Shown one piece after another: positions 37,474 through 47,303 of a stretch of DNA of 64,000 nucleotides. The position numbers and the translations under genes were made by a program. Below the pieces are notes generated by a model that saw nothing but the letters and a program-made list of their open reading frames with translations, had not been told where the DNA came from and made no database searches. The first letter of the stretch is position 1. Each line of letters begins with the position of its first letter. Origin of the DNA: a beta proteobacterium AAP65 (lineage in GTDB: Bacteria; Pseudomonadota; Gammaproteobacteria; Burkholderiales; Burkholderiaceae_C); assembly GCA_001295865.1 (NCBI GenBank), contig LJHW01000001.1, positions 62,001 to 126,000 on the forward strand. Reading direction: 5' to 3'.

Positions 37474-39807
37474 TCAGCCGGGTGCGGGGCTGCGGCCGGC
37501 GGCGGCATCGGCCACCGTCAGCGCCGTCATGTTGACGATGCGGCGCACCGTGGCCGAGGGCGTGAGCACGTGCACCGGCTTGTCGGCGCCCAGCAGCACG
37601 GGGCCGATGGCGATGCCGCCGCCGGCGGCCGTCTTCAGCAGGTTGTAGGCGATGTTGGCGGCGTCGATGTTGGGCAGCACCAGCAGGTTGGCCTCGCCTT
37701 GCAGCGTGCTGTTGGGCATGAGCTTGGCCCGCGCTGCGGGGTCGAGCGCCACGTCGCCGTGCATCTCGCCGTCCACCTCCAGCCAGGGCGCCTGCTCGCG
37801 CAGCAGCGCCAGCGTGCGGCGCATCTTGATGGCGCTGGGCGTGTCGTGGGTGCCGAAGTTCGAGTGGCTGAGCAGCGCCACCTTGGGCTCGATGCCGAAG
37901 CGGCTGATCTCCTCGGCCGCCATCACCGTGATCTCGCACAGCTCTTCGGGCGTGGGGTCGGCGTTGACGTGCGTGTCCACCAGGAAGATCTGCCGACCCG
38001 GCAGCATCAGCCCGTTCATGCAGGCGTAGACCTGCACGTCCTGCGCCGTGCGCGGGCTGCCGCCCTGGCGCTTGCCGATGACCTGGTCGATGTACTGCAG
38101 GTGCTGCGCCGTGGTGCCCCAGGTGCCGCAGAGCAGGCCGTCGACCTCGCCCTTGCGCAGCATCATCGCGCCGATGAGCGTCAAGCGGCGGCGCATCTCG
38201 ATCTTGGCCATCTGCACGCTCACGCCCTTGCGTTCGGTGAGCTGGTGGTAGGTCTGCCAGAAATCGCGGTAACGCTCGTCGTGCTCGACGTTGACGATGT
38301 CGTAGTCCAGCCCTTCCTGCAGGCGCAGGCCGAACTTCTCGATGCGCTGCGCGATCACCGCCGGCCGGCCGATGAGCGTGGGCCGCGCCAGGCCTTCGTC
38401 CACCACCACCTGCACGGCGCGCAGCACACGTTCTTCTTCACCTTCGGCGTAGGCCACACGCTTGTGCGTGGCGCGCTTGGCGGCCTGGAAGATGGGCTTC
38501 ATCGTCGTGCCCGAGGCGTAGACGAAACCCTTCAACTTCTCGCGGTAGGCGTCCATGTCGGCGATGGGCCGCAGCGCCACGCCCGACTCCACCGCGGCCT
38601 GCGCCACAGCCGGCGCGATCATCATCATCAGCCGGTGGTCGAAGGGTTTGGGAATCAGGTACTCGGGCCCGAAGCTCAGCGTGGCGCCGGCATAGGCCGC
38701 CGCCACCACCTCGCTCTGTTCGGCCTGGGCCAGGTCGGCGATGGCGTGCACGGCAGCGATTTCCATCGCGTCGGTCACCGTCGTCGCGCCGCAGTCGAGC
38801 GCGCCGCGGAAGATGTAGGGGAAACACAGGACGTTGTTGACCTGGTTCGGGTAGTCGGTGCGGCCCGTGGCGATGATGGCGTCGGGGCGCACGGCCTTGG
38901 CCTCGGCCGGGTTGATCTCGGGCGTGGGGTTGGCCAGCGCGAAGATCAGCGGTTGCGGGGCCATCTTGGCCACCATCTCGGGCTTGAGCACGCCCGCGGC
39001 ACTCAGCCCCAGGAAGACATCGGCGCCCTCGATGACTTCGGTCAGCTTGCGTGCCGTGGTGCGCTGGGCGTAGACGATCTTGTCTTCGTCCATCAGCTCG
39101 GTGCGGCCCTCGTAGACCACGCCGGCCAGGTCGGTCACCCAGATGTTCTCGCGCTTCACGCCCAGCTTCACCAGCAGGCCCAGGCAGGCCAGCGCCGCAG
39201 CACCGGCGCCGCTGGTGACGAGCTTGATCTCGCCGATGTTCTTGCCCACCACCTTCAACGCGTTGAGCAGCGCCGCGCCCACCACGATGGCGGTGCCGTG
39301 CTGGTCGTCGTGGAAGACGGGGATCTTCATGCGCTCGCGCAGCTTGCGCTCGACGTAGAAGCAGTCGGGCGCCTTGATGTCTTCGAGGTTGATGCCGCCG
39401 AAGGTGGGCTCCAGCGCGGCGATCACGTCGACCAGCTTGTCGAGGTTCTTCTCGTTGATCTCGAGGTCGAAGACGTCGATGCCGGCGAACTTCTTGAACA
39501 GCACCGCCTTGCCTTCCATCACCGGCTTGGAAGCCAGCGGGCCGATGTCGCCCAGGCCCAGCACCGCGGTGCCGTTGGTGACCACGGCCACCAGGTTGCC
39601 GCGCGCGGTGTAGCGGAAGGCGTTGGCCGGGTCTTCGACGATGGCTTCACACGCGAAGGCCACACCTGGGCTGTAGGCCAGCGCAAGATCGCGCTGGTTG
39701 ATCATCTGTTTGGTGGCGCTGATGGCCAGTTTGCCGGGCGTCGGAAACTCGTGGTATTCGAGCGCGGCCTGCTTGAGTTCGGCGGCCTTCTGTTCGTTGC
39801 TGGACAT
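37474..39807 (-). CDS. maeB: NADP-dependent malic enzyme with phosphotransacetylase-like domain
   Basis: MaeB (777 aa) decarboxylates malate to pyruvate with NADP, supplying pyruvate and NADPH during growth on C4 acids. The N-terminal malic domain (about 1-160) has [16 protein letters not shown] and the metal/substrate segment [12 protein letters not shown] near 165. The NAD(P)-fold domain follows ([13 protein letters not shown] near 200, ALANPTPEI near 290). The C-terminal 330 residues form a phosphotransacetylase-like domain that in relatives is regulatory (acetyl-CoA) rather than catalytic. ATG 39807 gives [27 protein letters not shown] box lies at 39877-39872. Divergent from a Dct-like sensor kinase. 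Confidence 0.96.
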   Translation of the reverse strand: MSSNEQKAAELKQAALEYHEFPTPGKLAISATKQMINQRDLALAYSPGVAFACEAIVEDPANAFRYTARGNLVAVVTNGTAVLGLGDIGPLASKPVMEGKAVLFKKFAGIDVFDLEINEKNLDKLVDVIAALEPTFGGINLEDIKAPDCFYVERKLRERMKIPVFHDDQHGTAIVVGAALLNALKVVGKNIGEIKLVTSGAGAAALACLGLLVKLGVKRENIWVTDLAGVVYEGRTELMDEDKIVYAQRTTARKLTEVIEGADVFLGLSAAGVLKPEMVAKMAPQPLIFALANPTPEINPAEAKAVRPDAIIATGRTDYPNQVNNVLCFPYIFRGALDCGATTVTDAMEIAAVHAIADLAQAEQSEVVAAAYAGATLSFGPEYLIPKPFDHRLMMMIAPAVAQAAVESGVALRPIADMDAYREKLKGFVYASGTTMKPIFQAAKRATHKRVAYAEGEEERVLRAVQVVVDEGLARPTLIGRPAVIAQRIEKFGLRLQEGLDYDIVNVEHDERYRDFWQTYHQLTERKGVSVQMAKIEMRRRLTLIGAMMLRKGEVDGLLCGTWGTTAQHLQYIDQVIGKRQGGSPRTAQDVQVYACMNGLMLPGRQIFLVDTHVNADPTPEELCEITVMAAEEISRFGIEPKVALLSHSNFGTHDTPSAIKMRRTLALLREQAPWLEVDGEMHGDVALDPAARAKLMPNSTLQGEANLLVLPNIDAANIAYNLLKTAAGGGIAIGPVLLGADKPVHVLTPSATVRRIVNMTALTVADAAAGRSPAPG

Positions 39808-40023
39808 CGCGCAAGAGTCTCCTGGTGTTGCCGCGCTCCAAGCGCCAGGGGCGGGCGCAGAGCGGGCGCGGATTGTAGGAGCGCAGTGTCGGCGCTGCCG
39901 GCACCGGGGCCATGCGCGAAACTGCGTAGCCGGCATCCACACGGCCGGGCCAATACTGGGGCCCCACGCAGCCTGGCCCCGCAAGCGGCCGCACCACCTG
40001 GCCCGACCCGGTTCCATCGCGCC

Positions 40024-42222
40024 GTGAGCACCGCAACGCCCCTGCCCCCCGGGCCCGCCGCCACGCAAGGCGACGCCCTGGCCACACCGCTGCCCGCCGC
40101 AGCGCCGCGGCGGTTGCGGCGCGCGCTGCTCTGGGGCGCGCTGGTGGCGCTGCTGGTGGTGGCGCAGACGCTGCTGGTGGCGCTGACGCTCAGCTACGAA
40201 GAGTCGCGCGCGCAAGAAGAGGCCGACGCCGCCGCGGCCGAGGCCGCCAGCGAAGTGCGCCGCAACCTGCTGGCCGTGGTGCAGAACCTGCAAGCCCTGG
40301 CCTGGGTGGAAGGTGCACCCGGCGAAGCCCGCGCAGCGGCCGAGGCGCTGCTGCGCACGCAGCGCGAACTCAAGCGCGTGGAATGGCGCGCGCCTTCGCT
40401 CACCGTCACCGAGGCGGCCCAGACGCCCTACCTGCCGCGCCTGTTCAACACGCTGCCGCGCGCCGAACTCTCCATCGACGCCGAACTCGCCTGCAACGCC
40501 GCGCGCCGCAGCTCGGCCCCCACCTTCTCGCGCAGCTACTTCGTGCCGCTGCAAGACGGCCAGGGCCTGGAAGTGATCGACCTCTGCCTGCCCTTGCAGC
40601 GCGCCGGCCGCGAGGCGGGTTTTCTCGTCGGCAGCTTTGCGCTGGCCGACCTGCTGGAGTCCTCGATCACCGCGCGCAACCTGCGCCGCCACGAGATCAG
40701 CTTCGTCGAAGGCGATGGCACACGGCTGGCGCGTGCCGGCGTGCCGCGTGGCGCGGGCGTCTACACCGCCGAGCGCGTGGTCGACCTGCCCGGCGCCACG
40801 CTGCAGCTGCGCGCCGACAGCAGCGCCGGCCGGCCCAGCCTCATCCCCAACCTGGCCACGGCACTGGTGCTGGGCCTGTCGATCGCGCTCTTCGGCCTGG
40901 TGCTGCTGCTGGCGCGCGACGTGCGCCGCCGGGCCTTCGCAGAAAGCGCGCTGGCCGAGGCCCTGGCTTTTCGCAAGGCGATGGAAGATTCGCTGTCCAC
41001 CGGGCTGCGCGCGCGCGACCTGCGCGGCGCCATCACCTACGTGAACCCGGCCTTCTGCGCCATGGTGGGCTGCAGCGCCGAAGAGCTGTTTGCCCCCAGC
41101 CGCGACCGCAGCGCGCCCTACACGCCGCCCTACTGGCCGCCGGAGTTCGCGGCCGAATACCACCGCCGCCAGCAGCTGCGCCTGGGGCACGAAGTTGCTG
41201 CCGCGGGCGCCAACGTCGCCGACCCGCGCGACCCCCGCGAAGGCTGGGAAACCGTGTTCATGCGCAAGAACGGCGAACGTTTCCCGGTGATGATCTACGA
41301 AGCCCCGCTGGTCGACGGCCAGGGCCGCCACACCGGCTGGATGAGCGCGGTGGTCGACCTCAGCGCCCAGCGCCGCGTGGAAGAACTTTCTCGCCAGCAG
41401 CAAGACCGCCTGCAGGCCACGGCGCGCCTGGCCACCGTGGGCGAGATGGCCAGCCTGCTGAGCCACGAGCTGAACCAGCCGCTGGCCGCCATCGCCAGCT
41501 ACGCCAGCGGCTCGCTCAACCTGATGGCCGACCCGCAGATGCAGGCCGACCCCGAGATGCCGGCGATGATCCGCGGCGCGCTGGAGCGCATGGCCGAGCA
41601 GGCCGAACGCGCCGGCCGCGTCATCAAGAGCGTGCACGATTTCGTGCGCCGCCGCGAGCAGCTGCACGAAACCCTGGCCGCCGAGCGCCTGTTCGAGGCC
41701 GTGCTGCCGCTCGCGCGGCTGCAGGCGCGCAAGAGCGGCACGCGCATCGAGATCGACCTGCCGCCGGCCGGCGAAGGCCCCTCGGCCGCCAAGTCGCCGC
41801 GTGTGCGCTGCGACCGCACCATGGTCGAGCAGGTGCTGCTGAACCTGGCGCGCAACGCCCTCCAGGCCATGGAGGGCCACACGCCGGCGGCCGAACGTGT
41901 GCTGACACTGCGCGCGCGCCAGACGCACCCGCGCTGGGTGACGGTGTCGGTCATCGACCGCGGCCCGGGCATCAGCGCCGAGGTGGCCGCGCGCCTGTTC
42001 ACGCCCTTTTTCACCACCAAGCCCGAGGGCATGGGCCTGGGGCTGAGCTTGTGCCGCACCGTGATCGAGCAGCACGGCGGCGCGCTCGACCACGGCCCGG
42101 GGCCGGAGGGCCGCGGCACCGAGTTCCGCTTCACGCTGCCTGCAGCCGCGCCGGGGGGCGCGGCCGCGCCCGCCCACCCGCCGGAAACAGGCGAAACTTC
42201 GGGCTCCCACGCCACCGCCTGA
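40024..42222 (+). CDS. PAS sensor histidine kinase, DctS-like
   Basis: A 732-residue inner-membrane kinase. Membrane helix 1 is near 33-54 (LLWGALVALLVVAQTLLVAL), a periplasmic sensor covers 55-275, helix 2 lies near 280-300, then a PAS domain (about 320-445, AFCAMVGCSAEELF), the H-box with His481 in LSHELNQPLAAIA, the N-box LLNLARNALQAMEG, and G-boxes DRGPGIS and GMGLGLSLC. Start GTG 40024. With the FixJ-type partner it resembles Rhodobacter DctS/DctR, which controls C4-dicarboxylate uptake, and it sits divergent from the malic enzyme; this role is inference. First gene of a six-gene run. Confidence 0.88.
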   Translation: MSTATPLPPGPAATQGDALATPLPAAAPRRLRRALLWGALVALLVVAQTLLVALTLSYEESRAQEEADAAAAEAASEVRRNLLAVVQNLQALAWVEGAPGEARAAAEALLRTQRELKRVEWRAPSLTVTEAAQTPYLPRLFNTLPRAELSIDAELACNAARRSSAPTFSRSYFVPLQDGQGLEVIDLCLPLQRAGREAGFLVGSFALADLLESSITARNLRRHEISFVEGDGTRLARAGVPRGAGVYTAERVVDLPGATLQLRADSSAGRPSLIPNLATALVLGLSIALFGLVLLLARDVRRRAFAESALAEALAFRKAMEDSLSTGLRARDLRGAITYVNPAFCAMVGCSAEELFAPSRDRSAPYTPPYWPPEFAAEYHRRQQLRLGHEVAAAGANVADPRDPREGWETVFMRKNGERFPVMIYEAPLVDGQGRHTGWMSAVVDLSAQRRVEELSRQQQDRLQATARLATVGEMASLLSHELNQPLAAIASYASGSLNLMADPQMQADPEMPAMIRGALERMAEQAERAGRVIKSVHDFVRRREQLHETLAAERLFEAVLPLARLQARKSGTRIEIDLPPAGEGPSAAKSPRVRCDRTMVEQVLLNLARNALQAMEGHTPAAERVLTLRARQTHPRWVTVSVIDRGPGISAEVAARLFTPFFTTKPEGMGLGLSLCRTVIEQHGGALDHGPGPEGRGTEFRFTLPAAAPGGAAAPAHPPETGETSGSHATA

Positions 42223-42231
42223 GCCCGCCCC

Positions 42232-42891
42232 GTGACCGTTCAGCTCGACCCCTCTCTGGGTCTTCCGGTTGTCTACCTCGTCGACGACGAAGACGTGGTG
42301 CGCGAGGCGCTGGCCTGGCTGCTGCGCTCGCGCCGCCTGCTTTCAGAGGGCTACGCCAGCGCCGAGGCTTTCGAAGAGTTTCTCGCCCAGCGCAGCCCGC
42401 CCTGGCCCAGCGCGCCCTCGTGCCTGGTGCTGGACGTGCGCATGCCCGGCACCAGCGGCCTGGTGCTCTTCGAGAGCCTGGCGCAGCGCGGGTTGCTGCC
42501 CACGCTGCCGGTGATCTTCCTCACCGGGCATGGCGACGTGCCCACCGCGGTGGCGGCCGTCAAACGCGGCGCTTTCGACTTCGTCGAGAAGCCCTTTTCC
42601 AACAACACGCTGGTCGACCGCGTGGAGCAGGCGCTGCAACTGAGCGCCCAGGCCCTGCTGGCGCGGCGCGGGCAAGACCACACCTCGCGCGCTTGGGGCG
42701 AACTCACCGAACGAGAGCGCGAGGTGGCGCAGCTGGTCATCGAAGGCCGACCGAACAAGCTGATCGCCGACGAGCTGGCCATCAGCGTGCGCACGGTGGA
42801 AGTGCACCGCGCGCGCGTGTTCGAAAAGATGGGTGTGAAGTCGGCGGTGGAGCTGGCCAACCTGTTGCGCGACAGCCCACCGCGCCTTTGA
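42232..42891 (+). CDS. FixJ/LuxR-type response regulator, DctR-like
   Basis: A 219-residue regulator. The receiver domain has VDDED near 18-22, phospho-acceptor Asp68 in LVLDVRMPG, LTGHGDVPTAV near 98 and VEKPFSNN near 118, the FixJ-type hallmarks. The LuxR-type helix-turn-helix (about 155-212) has LTEREREVAQLVIEG and VRTVEVHRARVFEKMG. Start GTG 42232, 9 bp after the kinase stop, so the two are co-translated. Likely targets are dicarboxylate transport genes elsewhere; none is in the window apart from possibly maeB. Confidence 0.92.
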   Translation: MTVQLDPSLGLPVVYLVDDEDVVREALAWLLRSRRLLSEGYASAEAFEEFLAQRSPPWPSAPSCLVLDVRMPGTSGLVLFESLAQRGLLPTLPVIFLTGHGDVPTAVAAVKRGAFDFVEKPFSNNTLVDRVEQALQLSAQALLARRGQDHTSRAWGELTEREREVAQLVIEGRPNKLIADELAISVRTVEVHRARVFEKMGVKSAVELANLLRDSPPRL

Positions 42892-42893
42892 CC

Positions 42894-43859
42894 ATGGGCG
42901 AGTTCGAACTCATCGCGCGGCACTTCACGCGCACGGGCCGCAGCGCGCGGCCGGCGCTGGCCCTGGGCGTGGGCGACGACTGCGCGCTGCTGCAGCCGGC
43001 CCCCGGCCAACAGCTGGCCATCAGCACCGACATGCTGGTGGAAGGCCGCCACTTCCTCAGCACCGTGGCGCCCGAGCGCCTGGGCCACAAGGCGCTGGCG
43101 GTGAACTTGTCGGACCTCGCCGCCTGCGGCGCCGAGCCCCTGGGCTGCACGCTGGCGCTGGCGCTGCCGCGTGCCGACGAAGCCTTCGTCGCCGGTTTCG
43201 CACGCGGCCTGTTCGCGCTGGCCGATGCCCACGGCATCGAACTCGTGGGTGGCGACACCACCGCCGGGCCCTTGAATCTCTGCATCACTGTTTTCGGCCA
43301 GGTGCCGGCAGGCCAGGCGCTGCTGCGCAGCGGCGCGCGGGCGGGTGACGAGCTGTGGGTCACCGGCAGCACGCTGGGCGATGCGCGGCTGGCGCTGGAG
43401 GTCTTCCGCGGCACGCACACGCTGCCCGGCGAGGCTTTCGAATCCGTGCGCCGCGCGATGGAACTGCCGCAGCCGCGTGTGGCCCTGGGGCTGGCGCTGC
43501 GCGGCGTGGCCACCAGCGCCATCGACATCAGCGACGGCTTGCTCGGCGACCTGGGCCATGTACTGCAGCGTTCGAAGGTGGGCGCCACGGTCGAGGTGGA
43601 TGCGCTGCCGCGCAGCGCCGTGCTGGCTGCCCAGCCGCTGGCGTTGCAGCACGAATGCCTGCTGGCCGGCGGCGACGACTACGAGCTGCTTTTCACCGCA
43701 CCGGCCTCGGCCCATGCCGCGGTGCGGGCAGCCGGGCAGCGGGCCCACGTGGCCGTGACGCGCTGCGGACGCATCGAGGCCGCGCCCGGCTTGCGTGTGG
43801 TCGACGCCGCAGGCCACGCTGTGCCCACGCCCTGGCGCAGCTTCGACCACTTCCAGTGA
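42894..43859 (+). CDS. thiL: Thiamine-monophosphate kinase
   Basis: ThiL (321 aa) makes thiamine diphosphate from the monophosphate with ATP. AIR-synthase-fold motifs are GVGDDCALL near residue 26, STDMLVEGRHF near 45, LAVNLSDLAACGAEP near 68, VGGDTTAGPL near 120, and DISDGLLGDLGH near 210. ATG 42894 starts MGEFELIARHF; the very long frame upstream is antisense-quality and rejected. It starts 2 bp after the response regulator and 1 bp before pgpA. The thiL-pgpA pairing is common in proteobacteria. Confidence 0.96.
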   Translation: MGEFELIARHFTRTGRSARPALALGVGDDCALLQPAPGQQLAISTDMLVEGRHFLSTVAPERLGHKALAVNLSDLAACGAEPLGCTLALALPRADEAFVAGFARGLFALADAHGIELVGGDTTAGPLNLCITVFGQVPAGQALLRSGARAGDELWVTGSTLGDARLALEVFRGTHTLPGEAFESVRRAMELPQPRVALGLALRGVATSAIDISDGLLGDLGHVLQRSKVGATVEVDALPRSAVLAAQPLALQHECLLAGGDDYELLFTAPASAHAAVRAAGQRAHVAVTRCGRIEAAPGLRVVDAAGHAVPTPWRSFDHFQ

Positions 43860-43860
43860 G

Positions 43861-44388
43861 ATGAGCGGTATCGCACGCCCCACCGCCGGCTTCATGTGGC
43901 GCCACCCGGCGCGCTGGCTGGCTTTGGGTTTCGGCAGCGGGCTCAGCCCCAAGGCGCCGGGCACGGTGGGCACGCTGTGGGGCTGGCTGAGTTTTCTCGT
44001 GCTGTCGCAATGGCTGAGCACGGCGGTCTGGGGCTGGGTGATCGTGGGTGCGCTGGTGGTGGGCACCTGGGCCTGCACCCGCACCGCACAGCACATGGGC
44101 GTGGCCGACCCCGGGGCCATCGTGTGGGACGAGATCGTCGCCTTCTGGATCGTGCTGTGGCTGCTGACGCCTGCGGCCTGGTGGGCACAGCTGGCGGCGT
44201 TTGCGCTCTTCCGCTACTTCGACGCCGCCAAGCCCGGCCCCGTGGGCTGGGCCGACCGGCGCTACAAGCTGCGCGCGGGCGAGGCCATAGGCTGGCGCCA
44301 GGGTTTCGGCATCCTGTTCGACGACCTGGTGGCGGCCGGCTGCACGCTGCTCTTCATTGCCGTGTGGATACGTTTATGGAATTCCTGA
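43861..44388 (+). CDS. pgpA: Phosphatidylglycerophosphatase A
   Basis: PgpA (175 aa) dephosphorylates phosphatidylglycerol phosphate at the inner membrane. Motifs: GFGSGLSPKAPGTVGTLWG near residues 24-42, the metal-binding WDEIVAFWIV near 92, and KPGPVGWADRR near 122. About four hydrophobic segments. ATG 43861 follows the thiL stop by one base. Its last 13 bases overlap pncC. Confidence 0.95.
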   Translation: MSGIARPTAGFMWRHPARWLALGFGSGLSPKAPGTVGTLWGWLSFLVLSQWLSTAVWGWVIVGALVVGTWACTRTAQHMGVADPGAIVWDEIVAFWIVLWLLTPAAWWAQLAAFALFRYFDAAKPGPVGWADRRYKLRAGEAIGWRQGFGILFDDLVAAGCTLLFIAVWIRLWNS

Positions 44389-44876
44389 GCCTGCAGACCC
44401 CGCTGCAAGCCTTGGCGGCCGCACTGCGCGCGCGCGCCTGGCGCCTGGCCACGGCCGAGAGCTGCACCGGCGGGTTGATCGCCGCGGCCTGCACCAGCTT
44501 GGCCGGCAGCAGCGACTGGTTCGAGCGCGGCTTCGTCACCTACAGCAACGAGGCCAAGACCACCTTGCTCGGCGTGCCGGCAGCCTTGATCGCCGCGCAT
44601 GGCGCGGTGAGCGAAGAAGTGGCGCGGGCGATGGTGCAAGGCGCGCTGCAGCACGCGCCTGTGCAGCTGGCCGTGGCCGTGACGGGCATCGCCGGCCCTG
44701 GCGGTGCGGTGCCGGGCAAGCCGGTGGGCACGGTGTGGCTGGCCTGGGGCACGGCGGCCCAGGTGCAGGCCGAACGCCTGCAGCTCGCCGGCGACCGCAG
44801 CGCCGTGCGCGGCGATACCGTGGCCGCGGCGCTGCAGCGGCTGATCGAGACGGCCCACGGAGACCCGCGCGCATGA
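44376..44876 (+). CDS. pncC: Nicotinamide-nucleotide amidohydrolase (CinA C-terminal type)
   Basis: A 166-residue PncC/YgaD-like enzyme that deamidates NMN to nicotinate mononucleotide in NAD recycling. It is the stand-alone C-terminal CinA domain: LATAESCTGGLIAAACT near residue 25 with the catalytic Ser, RGFVTYSNEAK near 51, and VAVTGIAGPGGAVPGKPVGT near 99. ATG 44376 overlaps pgpA; its stop overlaps the next gene by 4 bp (ATGA). Confidence 0.93.
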   Translation: MEFLSLQTPLQALAAALRARAWRLATAESCTGGLIAAACTSLAGSSDWFERGFVTYSNEAKTTLLGVPAALIAAHGAVSEEVARAMVQGALQHAPVQLAVAVTGIAGPGGAVPGKPVGTVWLAWGTAAQVQAERLQLAGDRSAVRGDTVAAALQRLIETAHGDPRA

Positions 44877-45775
44877 AGCTGCTGCTGGCCGGCAGCTTCG
44901 ACCCCGGCGAAGAAGAGGCCTGGCGCGCTGCGCTGGAGGCCGCGCTGCCGGAGGCCGAGCTGCTGACTCCCGCGCAAGCGCAACAGGCAGCGCCCGAGGT
45001 GGTGGCGGCCATCGTCGCCAACCCGCCGCCGGGCAGCTTGCAAGGGCTGCCGGCGCTGCGGCTCATCCAGAGCCTGTGGGCCGGTGTCGACCGCTTGCTG
45101 GCCGACACCACGCTGCCGGCCGGTGTGCCGCTGGCCCGCATGGTCGACCCGGCGATGAACGCTGCGATGGCCGAAACCGCGCTGTGGGCCGTGCTTTCGC
45201 TGCATCGCCACTTCTTTGCGTACGCCGCGCAGCAGCGCCAAGGGATGTGGCAACCACTGCCGCAGCGCCGCGCCGATGAAGTGCGTGTGCTGGTGCTGGG
45301 CCAAGGCCAGATGGGCGGCACCGCTGCGGCGCGTCTGGCGCAGCAGGGTTATGCCGTCAGCGGCTGGCGGCGCGATGGCCAGGCCTTGACGCCGCTGCTG
45401 GCGCAGGCCGACATGGTGGTGAACCTGCTGCCGCTCACGCCGACCACACGCGGCCTGCTGAACGCCGACTTCTTTTCAGCGCTGCCGCGCGGGGCTGGCG
45501 TGGTGAACCTGGCGCGCGGCGCGCACGTGGTCGATGAAGACCTGCTCGCCGCGCTGGACAGCGGGCAGCTGGGCCACGCGGTGCTGGATGTCTTCCACCA
45601 GGAGCCGCTGCCCGCCAGCCACCCGTACTGGCAGCACCCGCGCGTGACGGTGCTGCCGCACGCCGCTGCCGCCACCGACCCGCGCAGCGCCGCACAGGTG
45701 GCCGCGGCCAATGTGCGCGCGGTGCTGGCCGGGGCTGAGCCGGCGCACCGCGTGGAGCGCGCGCGCGCTTACTGA
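44873..45775 (+). CDS. 2-hydroxyacid dehydrogenase, GhrA-like
   Basis: A 300-residue NAD(P)-dependent D-2-hydroxyacid dehydrogenase, nearest the glyoxylate/hydroxypyruvate reductase A group. The nucleotide-binding motif is VLGQGQMGGTAAARLA near residue 141. The catalytic Arg is in VNLARGAHVVDEDLL near 213, Glu in VFHQEPLPASHP near 242, and His in LPHAAAATDPRSA near 262. ATG 44873 overlaps the pncC stop. Last gene of the six-gene run; its 3' end overlaps the converging M28 peptidase by 7 bp. The exact substrate is not determinable. Confidence 0.9.
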   Translation: MKLLLAGSFDPGEEEAWRAALEAALPEAELLTPAQAQQAAPEVVAAIVANPPPGSLQGLPALRLIQSLWAGVDRLLADTTLPAGVPLARMVDPAMNAAMAETALWAVLSLHRHFFAYAAQQRQGMWQPLPQRRADEVRVLVLGQGQMGGTAAARLAQQGYAVSGWRRDGQALTPLLAQADMVVNLLPLTPTTRGLLNADFFSALPRGAGVVNLARGAHVVDEDLLAALDSGQLGHAVLDVFHQEPLPASHPYWQHPRVTVLPHAAAATDPRSAAQVAAANVRAVLAGAEPAHRVERARAY

Positions 45776-47130
45776 GCGGCGGTGGTGGCCACCGCGCGGG
45801 CGGCCACGGGGGCCTTGCGCGTGGCTGCGGCAGCGTCGCCGCGCGCCACGGCCGGCGTTGCGTCGCTGGCCAGTTCCACCATGAAGGCCAGCGCCAGCTG
45901 CGTGAACTTCAGCGCGTGGTTGGCCTGGTTGCCGAAGGTGGCGGTGGTGTCGTTGACGGTGTGGATGGCGCGGTTGTAGGTGACGTCCGAGCTCTCGAAG
46001 GGGAAACTCACCGCAAAACCGCCGGCGTGCCACGAAGCGTGGTCGCTGCAGCCATAACCGCAGCGGTCGTAACCCACGGTGAGCGTGGGCAGGTAGGCGG
46101 CTGCGAGGCTGGCCACGAAGGCGTTCTGCGCCGCGTTGGTGAAGTCGGTGTAAATCCACAGGTCGGTGGCGCTGCCCTGGAAGGCCGTCATGTCCAGCTG
46201 CATCACGCCCACCACCTTGTCGCGCCGCGCGGCCTGCTGCGCGACGATGGCCTTCGATCCCAGCAAACCCACCTCTTCGGCCGCGTAGGCGATGAAGCGG
46301 ATGTTGCGCTTGGGCTGGTAGTTGCTGGCCATCATCACGCGGATGATCTCGGTCAGGCCGGCCACGCCGCTGGCGTCGTCGTCGGCGCCGGGCGCGCGCG
46401 AGGTCTCGATGCCGCTGCCGGCGATGCTGTCGAGGTGCGCGCCGATCACCACGGTTTCGCCCGAGTTGCCACTGCCCAGGATCTCGAACTCCACCGAAGG
46501 CTGGGCCCAGGTGTGCGCGATCTGGCGCACGCGGATCGTGCGGCGGTTGCCCGGGTTCAGGCTCTGCCAGTGGTTGAACAGCCAGTTCGAGGCCGCCACG
46601 CCGTGCGTGCTGTTGTAGCGGCGGTTCTGGAAGCTGGAGAGCTGCGTGATGGTGGACAGCAGGTTGCTGGCCTGCAGCTGCGGCAGCATGGCGTTGACTT
46701 GCGTCTGGTTGTCGATGGCGTAGCTGGGCGCCAGCAGCGGTTCGGGGTCGCCTTCCAGGCGGTGCAGCGCGGCCAGGGCTTCGGCCTGGCTGGCGTGCTG
46801 CATGAAGCCGCCACACTTGGCCAGCTTCATGTGCACGGCCAGCGACAGCGTGGGGATCATGTTGTCGTCGATCTCGACGACGCGCACGTTCTCGATGGCC
46901 TGCTTCAAGCGCGCGCTGCCGCGCTGCACCGGCACGTTGACGCTGATGCCGCGCGTGGCCACGGTGCGCGCCGCGGGCGCCACCTTCTGCATGACCTGGT
47001 AAGCGTCGTCGCCGACGGTGATCCACACCGGTGCGGCCTGCGCGGCCACCGGGGCCAAGCCCGCGAGCACGGCAGCGAACAAGGGGGCGACGGAGGCGCG
47101 CGTTACGCGGCCGGCAAGGCGAGACATCAT
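45769..47130 (-). CDS. Secreted M28 leucyl aminopeptidase
   Basis: A 453-residue exported zinc aminopeptidase of family M28, close to the Vibrio/Aeromonas aminopeptidase. Signal peptide at about 12-32 (ASVAPLFAAVLAGLAPVAAQ), an N-terminal propeptide to about 150, then the catalytic domain. Metal ligands: His and Asp in IGAHLDSIAG, Asp in PGADDDASGVA, Glu pair in AYAAEEVGLLGS, Asp in MQLDMTAF, His in NRAIHTVND. The disulfide pair of the Vibrio enzyme is conserved in RCGYGCSDHASW. An Ala-rich tail follows. ATG 47130 or 47127. It lies downstream of pntB on the same strand. Confidence 0.92.
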   Translation of the reverse strand: MMSRLAGRVTRASVAPLFAAVLAGLAPVAAQAAPVWITVGDDAYQVMQKVAPAARTVATRGISVNVPVQRGSARLKQAIENVRVVEIDDNMIPTLSLAVHMKLAKCGGFMQHASQAEALAALHRLEGDPEPLLAPSYAIDNQTQVNAMLPQLQASNLLSTITQLSSFQNRRYNSTHGVAASNWLFNHWQSLNPGNRRTIRVRQIAHTWAQPSVEFEILGSGNSGETVVIGAHLDSIAGSGIETSRAPGADDDASGVAGLTEIIRVMMASNYQPKRNIRFIAYAAEEVGLLGSKAIVAQQAARRDKVVGVMQLDMTAFQGSATDLWIYTDFTNAAQNAFVASLAAAYLPTLTVGYDRCGYGCSDHASWHAGGFAVSFPFESSDVTYNRAIHTVNDTTATFGNQANHALKFTQLALAFMVELASDATPAVARGDAAAATRKAPVAARAVATTAAQ

Positions 47131-47177
47131 GGGAGCTACCTGCAGAAGTGGGGGGAGCCTGGGCGCTGTGCAGCCCA

Positions 47178-47191
47178 GGGTCGATCGACCC
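47178..47191. promoter_or_regulatory. 14-bp perfect palindrome before the M28 aminopeptidase
   Basis: gggtcgatcgaccc is perfectly symmetric and lies 48 bp upstream of the aminopeptidase ATG, in the 173-bp gap after pntB. It may be an operator; a 12-bp palindrome gcggccggccgc (47292-47303) at the pntB stop could contribute to termination. Confidence 0.35.
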
Positions 47192-47303
47192 ATTCTGAAC
47201 CCACTTCGGGCAGCAGCCTCGCGCAGCAACCCGCAGAGCGGGGGCGCCCCCTCAAGCCAGGGGTGCGGCTGGGCCAACGCCGTGTGGAACGGCGGCCGGC
47301 CGC

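Noticed and set aside
37444-42222. Very long plus-strand frame (1592 codons) and its minus-strand mirror to 42210
   Set aside because: High GC removes stops from antisense frames. Only the parts matching MaeB (37474-39807, minus) and the sensor kinase (40024-42222, plus) show family motifs; the rest is repetitive His/Arg/Ala composition.
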